Assembly (NCBI GenBank): GCA_030248065.1
Contig: JASAMV010003866.1
Span: 1 to 64,000, forward strand
Direction: 5' to 3'
Origin: Rhynchonema sp. JSB1_4
Taxonomy: Eukaryota; Nematoda; Chromadorea; Monhysterida; Xyalidae
Length of the DNA stretch: 64,000 nt
Shown here: one piece after another, positions 43,801 to 54,713 of the stretch
Layout of the letters: every line of letters begins with the position of its first letter
How positions within the stretch are numbered: the stretch's first letter is position 1
Notes under the pieces: generated by a model
What the model saw: the letters and a program-made list of their open reading frames with translations, nothing else
What the model was told of the DNA's origin: nothing
Database searches by the model: none
Program-made: the position numbers and the translations under genes

Positions 43801-46800
43801 GAAAATCGCAGAATTTTCACTCTGATATGATTCAAAAGTCCGAAAATCGGCGCGCTTCGCGCGTCAGACACGCCCATTTGCAAAGAAACATTTGGCTTTC
43901 GCGCGCGAAAAAGTGCCAAATTTTCAGTTTGAGATGGTGTTGCGATGGACTCAGGCAACTCACAGACACCCCTACGATCGTCAGACGATAACGAATGTAG
44001 AACACCTGACATACATAATATGTACATAGCTACATAATACAATTCTTGAGCCCACCGTAGGCGTCGGTCACAATCGCAAAAAGCGCGAACCCGGTCATTG
44101 TTTGCGACCGGCGTTGTTTGCGCGCACCAAACGGTCGCGCGCATGGACATCATAGCGACGCGGTCATAAGGCGTCGAAGCAAATAACGAAAGAGAAAATC
44201 GCACAGATACATTTGCACACGGTCATCTGTTTAATTATAGGTTACGTGGTTGTAGATCTTCTTTCCAATTATGTGTTTTGGGAATTATACAGGGTTGCAG
44301 TGGACAAATGAAAACCGATAAAACAGCATGTGCAGGTATGTGGCAAGGCAAGGGCGGATCCAGGGGGGCCACAGGGGCCATGGCCCCCCTTTGGTCCATT
44401 TGACCGTTTCGGGAGGAAGAAAGAAAAAGGACCCCAAAATCGCAGGATTTTCACTCTGATACAGTTCAAAAGTCCAAAAATCGCGCAGATACGCCCATTT
44501 CCAGTGAAATTTGGCTCTCGCGTGCGAATGTAAAAAGTGCCAAAATTGCGCGCATAGTCATATTTTATACGATATTTGGTGTAAAAAGCGCGAAATTCAA
44601 AACAACCACTAGATAAAAATGACGTTTCAAAAATGGAACAAGCACTGGATAAAAATGACTTTTTGGATTTGGCCCCTCCCCCTTGGCCAAAAGCTGATCC
44701 GCCACTGGTATGGCTTGCGTTTGATTATCCACAAAGTTGGAACAATAATGGAAAATTGATATATTATACAATGCAACTGAATTAATTATGTGAGTTGAGT
44801 GAATGTCAACGAAACCTTATTTTGTTTGATATCAGATTGGAAATGTGCGACGTGTGACCAATTGACCTGGTGCCCATTGTGCAGCCCTAGCGCGACACGC
44901 AGGACTGAGCAAAATTGTCTAAAATATCGACATTATACCATACCTAAAGCTAAGCCACCAGACACAGACATTATTCTACGAAATACCGTACACCAGTTTT
45001 TGCTTAATGATGACGTCTGCGTGAAGGCCATCAGGGTTTGCTCGAATCGGGCACAAGGGTCACAATGTGGCAAAAGCCAGCTTTCGCTTGTGCAAATGTC
45101 AACAGTTCAGCCGCCACAAAACGCACAGGTGGCGAATCGACGCGGATAAAATTCGGCGCATAATGTCTCTCAATTAATGTGCCGGAGTTTTCCGCATAGA
45201 GCCTCCGTTCGAGATACAGCGCCCACCGGGGCTCTGTTCGGAAACGTTTCATTTGGTGTAAGAAGTTATCCAAAAATTTAGCACAAAATCTAATATTTTC
45301 TGTTCAAATGAACGCTCACACAGGTCATGTTTCAACATTTTTCTGTAGAAACCATCCCAAGCTCGAATTACAAAAGTGGTTTGAAATGCACACAAGGTGA
45401 TTGTGATAAGTTCGGTTACGGAGCATGAATGAAATATTCTTTCGCACAAATTTTTTCTGATTATCCGGCAAGAGCCTCGGGGATTTTATTTCGGTTCAAT
45501 GTTTGAAAGAAACATCTTGCTTCTTTTATACCCATCTGTTTGTGTCGCTACCATGACACTGTGGCGCTTTACATGACCGCGGAACAGAAAGAAGAAAAAG
45601 CCAATTTTATCTTCTTTTTCCAAATAGAGCCCCGGGGGTTTGATACGGAAACCTCCGGTGAATGCAACTATACGAACGATCAGTCGGTGTTGTTGTTCAG
45701 TGTGCATTCGGTTTTGGGCACTCAATTCGTCAAGGCTTGCCTGCGCTTGACCAACCAAGTTTGGTTCCCACATGTTGCGATTATCGCGCACCACTTTTTT
45801 ATCCATATTCTATTGACGCACACGCAGCACGCACAGACACGCGAGCTTATCGGCAAATTCAGTGAAAGGGCACTCACTACGCGTACACCGCACCAACACC
45901 ACACTGCACATGCGTGGTTTGACTGATTATATGCGAAAACGGTTGTATTTTGCACACTGTGTTGTTTTTGCGCATTTGTTTGCACCGATTTGCATCATGA
46001 ACACTTCACAAACAAGTTGTTGAGCCGCGCAACTGCTGACTGAATTCAATGACTACACAAGCAAGCCGAATATTTACACCTGGCCGCGTATAATGTTCAC
46101 GATTTTTGGTTTGTGCGACAGCCGGGCCCCAAACACTCACACAACTTTTGACAATAATGACCTCAAATGTATACCTCTTACAAAAATGAGAGTCTTCAAC
46201 GGCACAGTCATTTTCGGCGCCATCTCAACTTTGGTGCCACGAGCAAAAAAGCATTTTTGTTCCGAGCAGTCTGGAAAGCACATGCTCAAGACGCCTCTAT
46301 ACTATGTATATACAATACAGTAACTTGCGACGCAAAGAGATGGGCTTATAGTAATGTGGTCAAATCATCTCGTCAAATAAAGTCGTCGAACACATGTATT
46401 AGTTTTCGCGCTTCATTTGGGGCTTATGTGTTCGACGATTTTCCTTGACGAGATGATTTGACGGCAAAACCGTTAGCCAAGAAAATGATGAACACGTGGT
46501 TTGTGCTGAGTATAATACAACGAAAAGACCAATGCAAATGCCATTGTATGTTTGTTACTATTTTTTAAGAAGAATTCAGTTTTTAAATTAAGCAGCGTGG
46601 GAGTAACATAGTTTTGAGGAGGCCGCCGCAATTATAGGTTACGTTTTACAAACATATTTTTCCTTGCATCAATGATCAACAATATGTTAACGCTAATTAG
46701 TTCATCATACCCTTCCGTGATTTCCCATAAGAGCATGCACAAGCGAACCCATGCACATTTAAGGTAAGGTGGTCCAAAAGTTCCTCGCTTCGGTTAACGA

Positions 46801-49194
46801 TAATGTGAAAAAACGCATCAAATTGACTGAAAATTAGGTAGCGGGGGTTTTTCGACACGAGAAGTTCGAACATGGTCTGAGAACCTTGGGTACTTTTGAT
46901 CTGAGAACACTGGGTCCATTGAATAGTGTCAGGGCAAATTTGGGTGCGTTTGGTTCGCACTGACAAGCTCTGGCGCCTCGGTCTGTTTGCGAAAGCAGGG
47001 CGAAGGCGAAACAGACCAACATTACTGCAATCAGTACATTGGATCTGGCAGAAAATTTGGCACGGGGGTTTTTGGGCACAACAAATATAAACTTAACTTT
47101 GTAGTCCTTGTATTCACGACACAAGAAATAAGGCCCAGTCAAAGTTGCGTCCAGAAATCAAAAGTGTTTGGATTTGGCTGAAAATTGGGTGCCGGAGGTG
47201 ATTCCGAACATAAGCTAAATGACGTGGACCAAAGACGTGTCGTGCAATGTGTGGCGTACAAAACAACGATGGGAAAAGCAGCATGGCAAAAATAGCGCTC
47301 TTTTTTTTTCAAAGAGTAACTGTAGATGTGTAGTCCTAAGCCTAAGCCTAAGCCTAGGCCTTATGCCTAAGCCTAGTCCCAAGTCTAAGCCTAACCCTAA
47401 TCTCAAGCCTTGTGTCCAAGATTCAAGCTCACTAAAGACGCTGGTTTTTCAGCAACACTGTTTTTCAGACACTGTTCTCGCTGTTGGCCCAAACTGCTCT
47501 TCTCTTGGCCCTAAATTGACCATACAGTGAAGTTATCCAGACTTTTAGATTCCCCATGCCAAAAACCGCAAATCATCAGCTGAGCGCAAGCACATTTCAT
47601 TTTTGACCCAAGCTTGACCGAACTGCGGTATTTCACTGGGCCAAAAACACCCGGACCATAAAATGAAGTTCATTTTCTGTTGTCTTTGCCCAAAATCCGT
47701 TGTGTCACATCCGAGCCAAATCACATTCGGCCAGATCCGAGCACTTTTGATTCTTGTACTCAAATTGGATCTGACCGTATTTCAGGGACCAGAAGTGCCA
47801 GGACCAAAACACTGAAGCCCATATTCGAATTCCGCATGCACAAAAACCCGGGTATCAGTCAAACTGAAGCTTATTTACATGCAGTTTCTTTACATTATTC
47901 TCAACCCAGGGAAGGTTCTTTTGGACCACCCTGTACTGTACATGCCTACACTTCACGCCGTGATTTTCCATGCTACATATATACATAGCTTGTGTACCAT
48001 GACTCACCTCGTGGTACACATCTCATGAGAGGGCAGCTCACACTCCCACACAAAACGTTTGGGTGCACCGCGTACATGCGATCCCCCAACAAGTATAGCA
48101 TCCTAATGCGCAGGATTACTTTGGCCCACCGCGGTTCTGCGGTCAACTGCTTCCCCACCGGATGGCTATGTCCAACACACAAACTATAGCCGACTGCAGC
48201 CCATCGGGGTCAACTGCTTGCTACTGGAGTCGACTGCGGTGGCTGTTTTCGTGTGTGGTGGCCCGCGGTAGTCAACCGCAATGGCAGGCAATTGCATGCT
48301 AAACAAAGCAATCAGGTATGTAGGCTTGCAGTTGACTGCAGTCAACCGCGGTGGGCCGAAAACATCCTGCGCTCTAGGACGCTGCTTGTTGGGGATCTGT
48401 AGGTACTGGATTCTGACGATTAGAAACACTGCATTAACACAATATACTTTTGTGGAATTCAGAGAGCAGACATTACGTGGTATAACGCCTACATGGAACG
48501 TTTATGAAGAGAGCTGAGTAACGAAGCAGTCGCAAAGAATTCACGGTGCGGTGCACAGAACCATTGTTCAGTTACAGCAGTCACCTTGAACGTTGGTATT
48601 GTATCAATCGGCTTCTACTTCGTGAGCAGACAGAATGAACAGAATAGCACTTTTAAGAACTTACAAAAAGCAAATTGAACAATCAAATATGGAGTTACTA
48701 CGCATGCATGCGCCATCAAACAAGACGCGTGACGTTAGTAGCAAATTGCGAAATATCGACAAAGTCAGTGAAACATCAACAGTGGGTGGGCATGTTGTCC
48801 ACTGCAAACAAGGAACAACATAGAATGCTCATTACCACCAACCAGCAGTGACGGTGTTGTTGTTGTTGGTGGTGGTCGCTGTCACCGTCGTTTGCCGCAG
48901 TTGTGTGTCGACCGTCATTTCGGTGTCGATGGGTGTTCGCTGTTGGTCGTCTGGATTGAACAATTCGTCCATGTAGATCGACTCGAGCGAGCCAGACAGC
49001 GACGAACGCGACCGGCCACTGGACGAATCGGGCGGCGAGTCGATCGATCGATTGATTGATTGGATGATCAGCGATTGCGATTGCGAATGATGATGATGAT
49101 GATGATTGTAGCCGTTGTTGTTATTGTTGTTGTTGTCGTCGCTGTTGTTGCTCCGTTGCTGCCAAACGGTGCTCATCGGTGCTGCGACTAGCAT
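34632..49194 (-). CDS. NR4A: NR4A-class orphan nuclear receptor (Nur77/HR38/NHR-6-like)
   Basis: Twelve exons, 5' to 3', are 49194-48843, 41297-41197, 40950-40603, 38383-38176, 37566-37295, 36892-36717, 36581-36422, 36354-36225, 36151-35991, 35705-35533, 35242-35040 and 34885-34632. They sum to 2538 bases (845 residues) with every phase matching. The N-terminal activation half is disordered, with runs of N and H (near 20-35), about 22 Q (near 175) and alanine runs. The DNA-binding domain is split over two exons: [20 protein letters not shown] with the CEGCKG P-box, then [12 protein letters not shown]…[16 protein letters not shown]. It is followed by the NR4A-type extension [17 protein letters not shown], which lets these receptors bind DNA as monomers. 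The ligand-domain half keeps TLRLAYR and following helices but is strongly diverged, and ends [17 protein letters not shown] without a recognisable AF-2 helix. In other animals NR4A genes are immediate-early, constitutively active regulators. Intron 1 is 7.5 kb and full of repeats. Confidence 0.9.
37770..38130. repeat. AGAGCCCC palindrome family, copy 1
   Basis: Repeated words such as CCGAACAGAGCCTCGGGGCT, AAAGCCCCTGGGGGCTCTAT and AATAGAGCCCCGGGGGCTTT are separated by T-rich text. The left end (ACCGAAGTTTCC) and right end (GGAGAACTCCG) resemble the CCGGAGTTTTCC ends of copies 2 and 3. It lies in NR4A intron 37567-38175. Confidence 0.6.
39249..39517. repeat. inverted repeat with arms of about 47 bp
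   Basis: CTCGGAAGGTCATCAGGTTT at 39249 is mirrored by AAACCTGATGACCTTCCGAG ending near 39517. The match continues inwards through GGGGATTCAATATCACA. It is probably a MITE or a foldback element, but I cannot see target duplications. Confidence 0.65.
39598..39672. repeat. interstitial TTAGGC-type telomere-like repeats
   Basis: About twelve imperfect GCCTAA units (reverse complement of TTAGGC) lie in NR4A intron 38384-40602. A second array is at 47334-47408, and two units occur at 55720-55733. Confidence 0.7.
39719..40186. repeat. AGAGCCCC palindrome family, copy 2
   Basis: It starts CCGGAGTTTTCCACTTAAAG and ends TTTAAGTGGAAAACTCCGG, giving an element of about 470 bp. Several internal short palindromes (AAGCCCCCGGGGGGCTCTAA and relatives) are present. 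TA lies at both outer edges and may be the target duplication. Confidence 0.7.
40803..40872. repeat. CAA/CAG microsatellite coding for polyglutamine in NR4A
   Basis: On the plus strand it reads (GTT)n with rare GCT and GAA; on the gene strand it codes about 22 glutamines broken by one leucine. It is in frame within exon 40603-40950, so length changes would alter the activation domain. Confidence 0.85.
41860..42567. mobile_element. 708-bp palindromic TA-flanked element (Tc1/mariner-like ends)
   Basis: Starts CAGTACCGGTTGCATCTCTT and ends AAGAGATGCAACCGGTACTG, flanked by TA on both sides. The arms are more than 250 bp each and nearly identical. Inside, the word ATGCGGCAT and its mirror are repeated many times (GAATCATGCCGCATGATTTT and others). 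There is no transposase. It lies in NR4A intron 1. Confidence 0.85.
42873..42955 (+). tRNA. tRNA-like gene or pseudogene
   Basis: The acceptor stem GTTCCCG pairs with CGGGAGC, the D-arm reads ACTCAGTTGGCAGAGCA and the T-arm reads GGAGGTTCGAGTCCTTC; all three fold well. The middle is odd: about nine extra bases precede the best anticodon stem (CCAGG/GCTGG), and the loop CCTGATG would give UGA with an unusual C33. It may be a decayed tRNA, an intron-bearing one or a SINE head. It lies in NR4A intron 1. Confidence 0.45.
43200..43680. mobile_element. hAT-type MITE with perfect 8-bp target duplication, copy 2
   Basis: A 481-bp element has the same CAGGGTTGGGCAAAAA / GCCCAACCCTG ends as the copy at 16200, but its interior is reversed relative to that copy. 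AGTGTGAC flanks it on both sides (43192-43199 and 43681-43688). Confidence 0.85.
43710..44706. mobile_element. GGCGGATCC hAT-like copies 2 (partial) and 3
   Basis: Copy 2 starts near 43712 (CGGCGGATCCAGGGGGCCAC) and has no clear right end. Copy 3 spans 44349-44706, from AAGGGCGGATCCAGGGGGGC to GCTGATCCGCCACTG. They share internal text (GAATTTTCACTCTGATAT, AGATACGCCCATTT or a variant) and the CCTTGGCCAA motif of the copy at 25003. Confidence 0.6.
45181..45660. repeat. AGAGCCCC palindrome family, copy 3
   Basis: It begins CCGGAGTTTTCCGCATAGAG and ends TTGATACGGAAACCTCCGG, about 480 bp long. Interior text (TCCAAAAATT…, CATTTTTCTG…) parallels copy 1. It lies in NR4A intron 1. Confidence 0.65.
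46356..46464. mobile_element. MITE, CAGTGGTCA family, copy 4
   Basis: GTGGTCAAATCATCTCGTCA is mirrored by TTGACGAGATGATTTGACGG, with inner arms around GTCGTCGAACACAT. It is in NR4A intron 1. Confidence 0.7.
46762..47937. mobile_element. 1.2-kb element with GGTGGTCCAAAAG ends
   Basis: AAGGTGGTCCAAAAGTTCCT near 46764 is mirrored by GGTTCTTTTGGACCACCCTG near 47912. The right edge is followed by TA. Inside are three or four diverged units of about 170 bp around AAAATTNGGNNNCGGGGGTTT, and one TTAGGC array. No protein motif is recognised. It is probably a decayed mariner-like element in NR4A intron 1. Confidence 0.5.
47334..47408. repeat. interstitial TTAGGC-type telomere-like repeats, second array
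   Basis: About twelve imperfect units of CCTAAG (TTAGGC on the other strand) lie inside the element described at 46762-47937. Confidence 0.7.
48081..48396. mobile_element. palindromic MITE with ATCCCC(C)AACAAG ends
   Basis: ATCCCCCAACAAGTATAGCA at 48081 is mirrored by GACGCTGCTTGTTGGGGAT ending near 48396. Inner arms carry GGCCCACCGCGGTT and many GTCAACTGC / GCAGTTGAC words. It is in NR4A intron 1, close to the first exon. Confidence 0.7.
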
Positions 49195-52100
49195 CGGGCC
49201 AACGGTTGGTATATAGGGATAGGATAATCACAACATTCGCACACCACAGAATGCTGCACTGCCACTGCGGGTTGATGATCTGGTGAATTGGTGCTGTACA
49301 GAGCTGCAACATCAAACGTGGTATATGTAGTACCAGGGTAATGCAAACATACCACATCTTACGCCATACAACAGCTGAGCGGAGGCGAAACGCGCCAAAT
49401 GATAGTGTAAATGCGCGCATTTTTTGTGCCGACTCGCACCAGATTGGGGCGCTGCTCAACGCGCCTACCTATGTGGGTACACCCAACCATATGAACGAAC
49501 ATCAAAGCGGCGACTGGATGCGAAGAAACTTATAAAGAATCTGGAGTAATGCGCATCGTAATATTTTGTAGCGAACGGGCTCAGTTATCTATATATGTTC
49601 ACGTATGTACACCTATATATTGGGCGTGTAGCAGCCAGTTAAAACAGCTGTTGGCTTGTTGGAACGCTTATGCCGCTAACGCCGTTCTCAAACTGAGGCT
49701 CTGATGTCAAAAAATGATGGAAGGTAATAAGCGACACAGAATTCACTGCCATATGGCGGCTAACGTGCGCGTGCACACCAAAACCAAACCAACGACGCGG
49801 TCTAGCGCGGAAACTTGTGCGCTCGAAAACACAGAGGATGCAAACACTAAATAAGGATGGGATATGGAAAAATATAAAACGTCGGTCATTAATGCGCTTG
49901 CGAAACTTCCACCGAAACCGGGCGCCCGAATCTGAGCGTCTGGGGATGTGAACTTGAAGATTGTTGGGTTCCGATCGCGTTTGAAATGCGATCCAGTTTG
50001 GTGCGGCATCGAAAAAGTTTGTTGAACAACAGATTTCAGAGGCCTTCACGCACATAATAATACAGTAACTGAATGAAATACACGCATGTTATGACGACCA
50101 TATGTGGAAGGAAACGTTACTGTACACACGTACATACCTATGTAATCTATAGCATGTAATACGACCACGCTTACATCTGTAAATGGGAAACGGGAAAACG
50201 ACATCGACGAACGTAATAAAAGAGAACGAAGAAAAATGTGTTCGCGCGGCGTTGTGTGAATCAAGTTCAAAAAAGTTGAAGAAAAACCAGCGCAAAAGAA
50301 AACAAACAGCACGCGCGCTCACGCACATTGCAGGAAGTGGTAGTGTGACACCAACGCACGCTTGTACCATCAAGTAGATACAGATATACATACCTACACA
50401 CAAACACAAGCCGGCGCAGGTAAACATCAAACACTGCCGGTACAGTTTGGCAAACTCAAACGCATTACAGAAACATGCATAAATTCATGAACGAATAATG
50501 AAAATGACTGAACAGAACAGCGTGTTGTTGTGGAGTACGTAGGAGTCAGTCAGTGGAGACAGCAGACGCATGATTGTTTGTGAGTGGCAGGCGCATGAAT
50601 GAATGAGCGTACACACAGGGGGCGGAGTTACGCTACTACGCACGCTATACGTCACATAATTACGTTACGCACCGCACACACATGCATACATGTGCTTATG
50701 CGTGGTATGTAAGCTACGGCACAAGCTGCTGCTGCCGCTGACAGTGACGGCTCATACACTGCCTACGGCACTAAGCTGATACAGTCAGAGTCAGTTGGAT
50801 ACTATATGTCTAATCGGTACTTGGGTGCCAGGCAGGTCACACAGTGCACGCGGTGTGGGACACCATGTATTGTTGGTCGTGTACCCAGCAACCAACGCCG
50901 ACGTGTGCACCGGGACAGGCAGCGTAGCGTAATCACGCTCTGCCCGATAACAGAGGGCGGGGGGCATCGTGCGGCAGTCACATAGCTGCCCACGCAGTTT
51001 TCGTGGCGCCCACGCGAACATACATGTGTACATGTTGTCATGCAGGTCGATGGGCCACAGCGGTGCACGTGGGCGACACACACATGTACACCTACGTGCT
51101 GCACGTCTACCGTAAGACGGAGCACTCGCTTCGCTACATTGCTACTCACTTGACTGCACCACATGAAGTAGTAGTGCACCATGTCCCCGTCAAGTTCCGC
51201 TCGCAAGACAACAATTGTGCGCCACACGATGATGTGGCTGTCAAGCAACAAGCCTTATCAAGCGTGCCCTGTTGTCTTGTTGTGTGGGGCCGTTGTTGTT
51301 GTTGTTGTGTCTTGTGTCATTTAGTAATGTGACTGCAGGTCAATCAATTGGAAATGACATGAATTGAACTCGCAGATGTTTCATAACTTTGATTGACCCG
51401 CTGTTTACAGAAGCCACAGTTGCTTGACATCAACTATTGGCAATGACATTGCTGTTGTTTTTTATGCCCCAGTGTACATGAACCGACCGCTAGTGCAGCA
51501 CTCATATCATGCAGTGATACACAGTGAGCGGTTACAGCTTACATGCAGATCACTAGTAGCCATGGGCAGGTTGGTTATGCACTTTGGTTTGGCCAACGCA
51601 TTCGCGTCGTATATATTGCAGAGCTGACGTAGTCATTACGTTTTTATGTGACATCAACGTGATATGATGACGCTATATCCACATATTCAACGTTGGTAGG
51701 TATTGAAAAAAAATAGATATTGGTCGCACAATGACTATATAAGAATTCATCAAATCAATCCTGATGTTCACGTTCAGTCACTCTTAACCACTGTGCTATT
51801 TGTGATTCTGACAAAACATTTTCAGCTGAAAATAATCTAGCAGATCCACCACGTTGCCGCAGGTCTGAAACATTCTCTTTACCACATGCTTTGTGTGCGA
51901 TCACGCAACGCAACGTCATTGCCCCGTCGCTTTCCCTCTTTACGATTCAGGAAAAAAATTTGACCAATTCTTATAAAGTCATTGTGCGACCAATACATAT
52001 GTATGCGTGCCAAGGTTACGGTATATATTACACGTGCGAAAATGAGATGCGAAATTCGATGCGCTTATGTTTTGGCTTTATGACGATTTCAAAATAGGTG

Positions 52101-54619
52101 GTGGTGGAAACGTAGTTTACGTCATTGAATTGTGTATGTCGGTAATATGAGATCACTTTTTGGCGTTTGTTTGTTGATTTCAGGAATAAAAAAAGTGAGC
52201 CGATGTCCAACAAATCACACGTTCCGATTGTGTAATTGCGTAAACATGGTGAACTTTACAGCGTCAAGCACCACTGCGCACGTGCTCAAGGGGAATATCT
52301 GATTCCGTTGACAATCAGCTGACCGAAAAGAGCACGTACAAGCAACAAACATGCGTGCAGTGTACGAAATAGGTATACCATTGCAAGAACTTAAAACAGA
52401 ATAACTGAAACTCAGTGCTGCCTGCCATGTCATCTGCAATGCCGCATGGAATTAATCGTAAAAAGCAAATTCAAATCGCAATCTCACTTTTTCCTCGCAG
52501 AATTGCTGGCACTAGTCCACAGTCACGCACAAGTGGGAAAACTATGCACCAAACAACCCGCACTTTGGGGTGACACTTATTTTGAATGCAACATCTGGGC
52601 CCGAGCTTTCGGTAGACCATAATTGTTTGTGGTGCTCCCCGTTTGTGGTCAAAAGTCCCTACCAACGTGAATTGTGTACTGGCTAATTGTATCGATCTTG
52701 ACGCAGTGCGTGAATTGTGTGGGATGGTCGACAACGTATAGGTCATGCAGATCTGCCAACGCAAGTAAGCATATCTGCCTGGATGATCATTTTAGTGTCT
52801 ATTCATTGGGTGACGCGATAACACATACAAACAGCAGGCACAGCCGATCGCGAACGTAAGACAGCAATTCGTTCGTCCGTGTAGCGTCAACGGCAAAAGT
52901 TGACAAGTAAGCGATATAAACGAATTTAAGGAACGCACGACGTAATTTACATCAACTTATTGAAAGTTTTAAATACCTACCTACATACACATGGTCCCGG
53001 TGTACTGTCTCGCTCTTGATCCGGGCAACACAGCGGCAGGTGAAACCAATGGAATTTATTTTTAGTGGACGGCGCCCCACGGCTACAATATTCCCTCTTG
53101 CATGTCCTGTTGCCCACGTTATTTTGCGCGCATCTTAAGGGTGTATAGTCCGTCAATTGTTTAATCTGTTCGGTGTTATTGGAGTTGGCTGGCTGCGATT
53201 TTGCTGCTCCTCGGCAGATTAGTTCCCAGAAAAAACCCGCATGTAAAATATGCCCGTATCCTCTTTCTTTGTGTTCGAATCATTTCGCAAATCTGGTTTG
53301 CGCATGTGTCTTTTCCTCTCAGAATTGAGCTGTGAAGAGGGACAGAAAAATCTGACTCAGCGAGCTTCAAAAAAGTGAGAAATTGGTTGCGGACTATAAG
53401 CGCATATAGTGCCCCATGCTGCATATAAGCGATCTTAAGCGACGCGAGTATGCGATCCGGATCCTGTTACCATGCAGAAGTGTGACAGAAATGGTCACTT
53501 CGGCCGAAAATGGTCAAAAAATATGAGCTGACCACCGTTAAACCAGGTTTTCTACAAACGGGTGTCTGGAATGGAGATTGAAACTAAATCGAAAATACAG
53601 GCTGAAAATACTGCTTTCAGTAGTTTTGGCGGTGGTCCACTGTGATGCATGCCCTCCGTGACCAGGGAAACTTTTTTTAACAAATTGAGTGTAGTTGGTA
53701 AAATAGCACGAGTTGTGACCTTCTTACGCGTTTATGAAACATTTGTGACCAATCTGTATGCTGACAACATGCGATATGCCGAAATACTTAATTTCAATGT
53801 CTGGAGGTCGGGTCAAAATTTTTTATCTTTCGGGCTTCCGGGCTCAGACAGGGAGTTGATACTGGAATTATTGATGACCATGAGTGTTTTGGACCAAGCA
53901 CGCTGTTGACGTGCCAAGTTTCATTGAAATCGGTTAAGGTCGCGTATATGGCGTACACCCTTTGCCTGAAGATGAGCCTTTGATGGGTCACCAAGCAAAA
54001 TTCTTTGGCGTCGCCGTCTCACGTTCGAGACCCATGTTATCCTGGTTAGTGCACTTATGCCAGGGCGAAGAAATGTCCGGCACTCAATCACCAATACGAT
54101 CATTCTTCTTACAATGCACGGTCGGTACTTAATGCACACGTCAAGCGCCATTGATGAGAATGAGGGTACAATGTACTTTCAGGTACATAGATAAACTCAG
54201 ATTTAGGTTTGTGCTTTGTGTAGTTGAAAGCCACCTAGAAGCACCAAACGTTCACAAACACGCAGCAACATTACCACGAGGCACATGCATCAATGATCAA
54301 TCGTCCATTGAGGACTTCTCAACGGCCTAGCGACATTATCGATGTGTGTATGAGCATACAACATGTCGACTTTTTCGACTGTTTGCTTTTAACATGATTA
54401 TGCAATGTCGTAAACCACAGGACAAGCCTGTGCCCAAGTCGGAGTAAAAAAGGCATCAATCGTGCGACAACCTCTCTACGGCCATCTATGTATGTACTGT
54501 ATATGGTGTTTCCAGAGAGACACCTTCTGTTCGTGTATCAGCACACCACCACGTTTGATACAGCACAAACGAGTCAAAATCATCCGTTCAACCTTAAACT
54601 GCAATATTCCTTCACTTAC
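49195..54619. other. NR4A upstream region and gene desert
   Basis: The NR4A promoter should lie right of 49194; TATATA occurs about 17 bases before the chosen ATG, but its role is unknown. One MITE is at 51718-51995. A short frame starting at ATG 52991, with a possible donor GTGAAA after GCGGCAG, could be a first exon (MVPVYCLALDPGNTAA), but nothing confirms it. The remaining open frames look random. Confidence 0.4.
51718..51995. mobile_element. MITE, TATTGGTCGCAC family, full copy
   Basis: It starts TATTGGTCGCACAATGACTA (then TATAAGAATT) and ends with the mirror GTCATTGTGCGACCAATA. The interior GTGTGCGATCACGCAACGCA matches the copy in the 5' LTR at 8403-8620. Confidence 0.8.
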
Positions 54620-54713
54620 GCGAGTGTGAGGGGTTCATGTTGTTGTTGTCGTTGAACCAACGAATGTTCTCAGCCAGCAATGCCATGCAACGTTCGTGTG
54701 TTGATGAGAATTT
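54620..54713 (-). CDS. isolated candidate exon of an unassigned gene
   Basis: A 94-bp block sits between a good acceptor (…ttaacttttcag) and a strong donor (GTAAGTG) and is open for 31 codons. The peptide KFSSTHERCMALLAENIRWF, followed by NDNNMNPSHSR, looks like real protein. I cannot name the family or find the adjoining exons with confidence. Confidence 0.4.

Noticed and set aside
46697..47142. Minus-strand frames such as [15 protein letters not shown]
   Set aside because: They run through the degenerate tandem units of the 46762-47937 element and do not look like transposase.
50802..51251. 149-codon minus-strand frame with many C and H codons
   Set aside because: It has no splice partners, no family resemblance and a GT/CA-rich composition that easily gives open frames.
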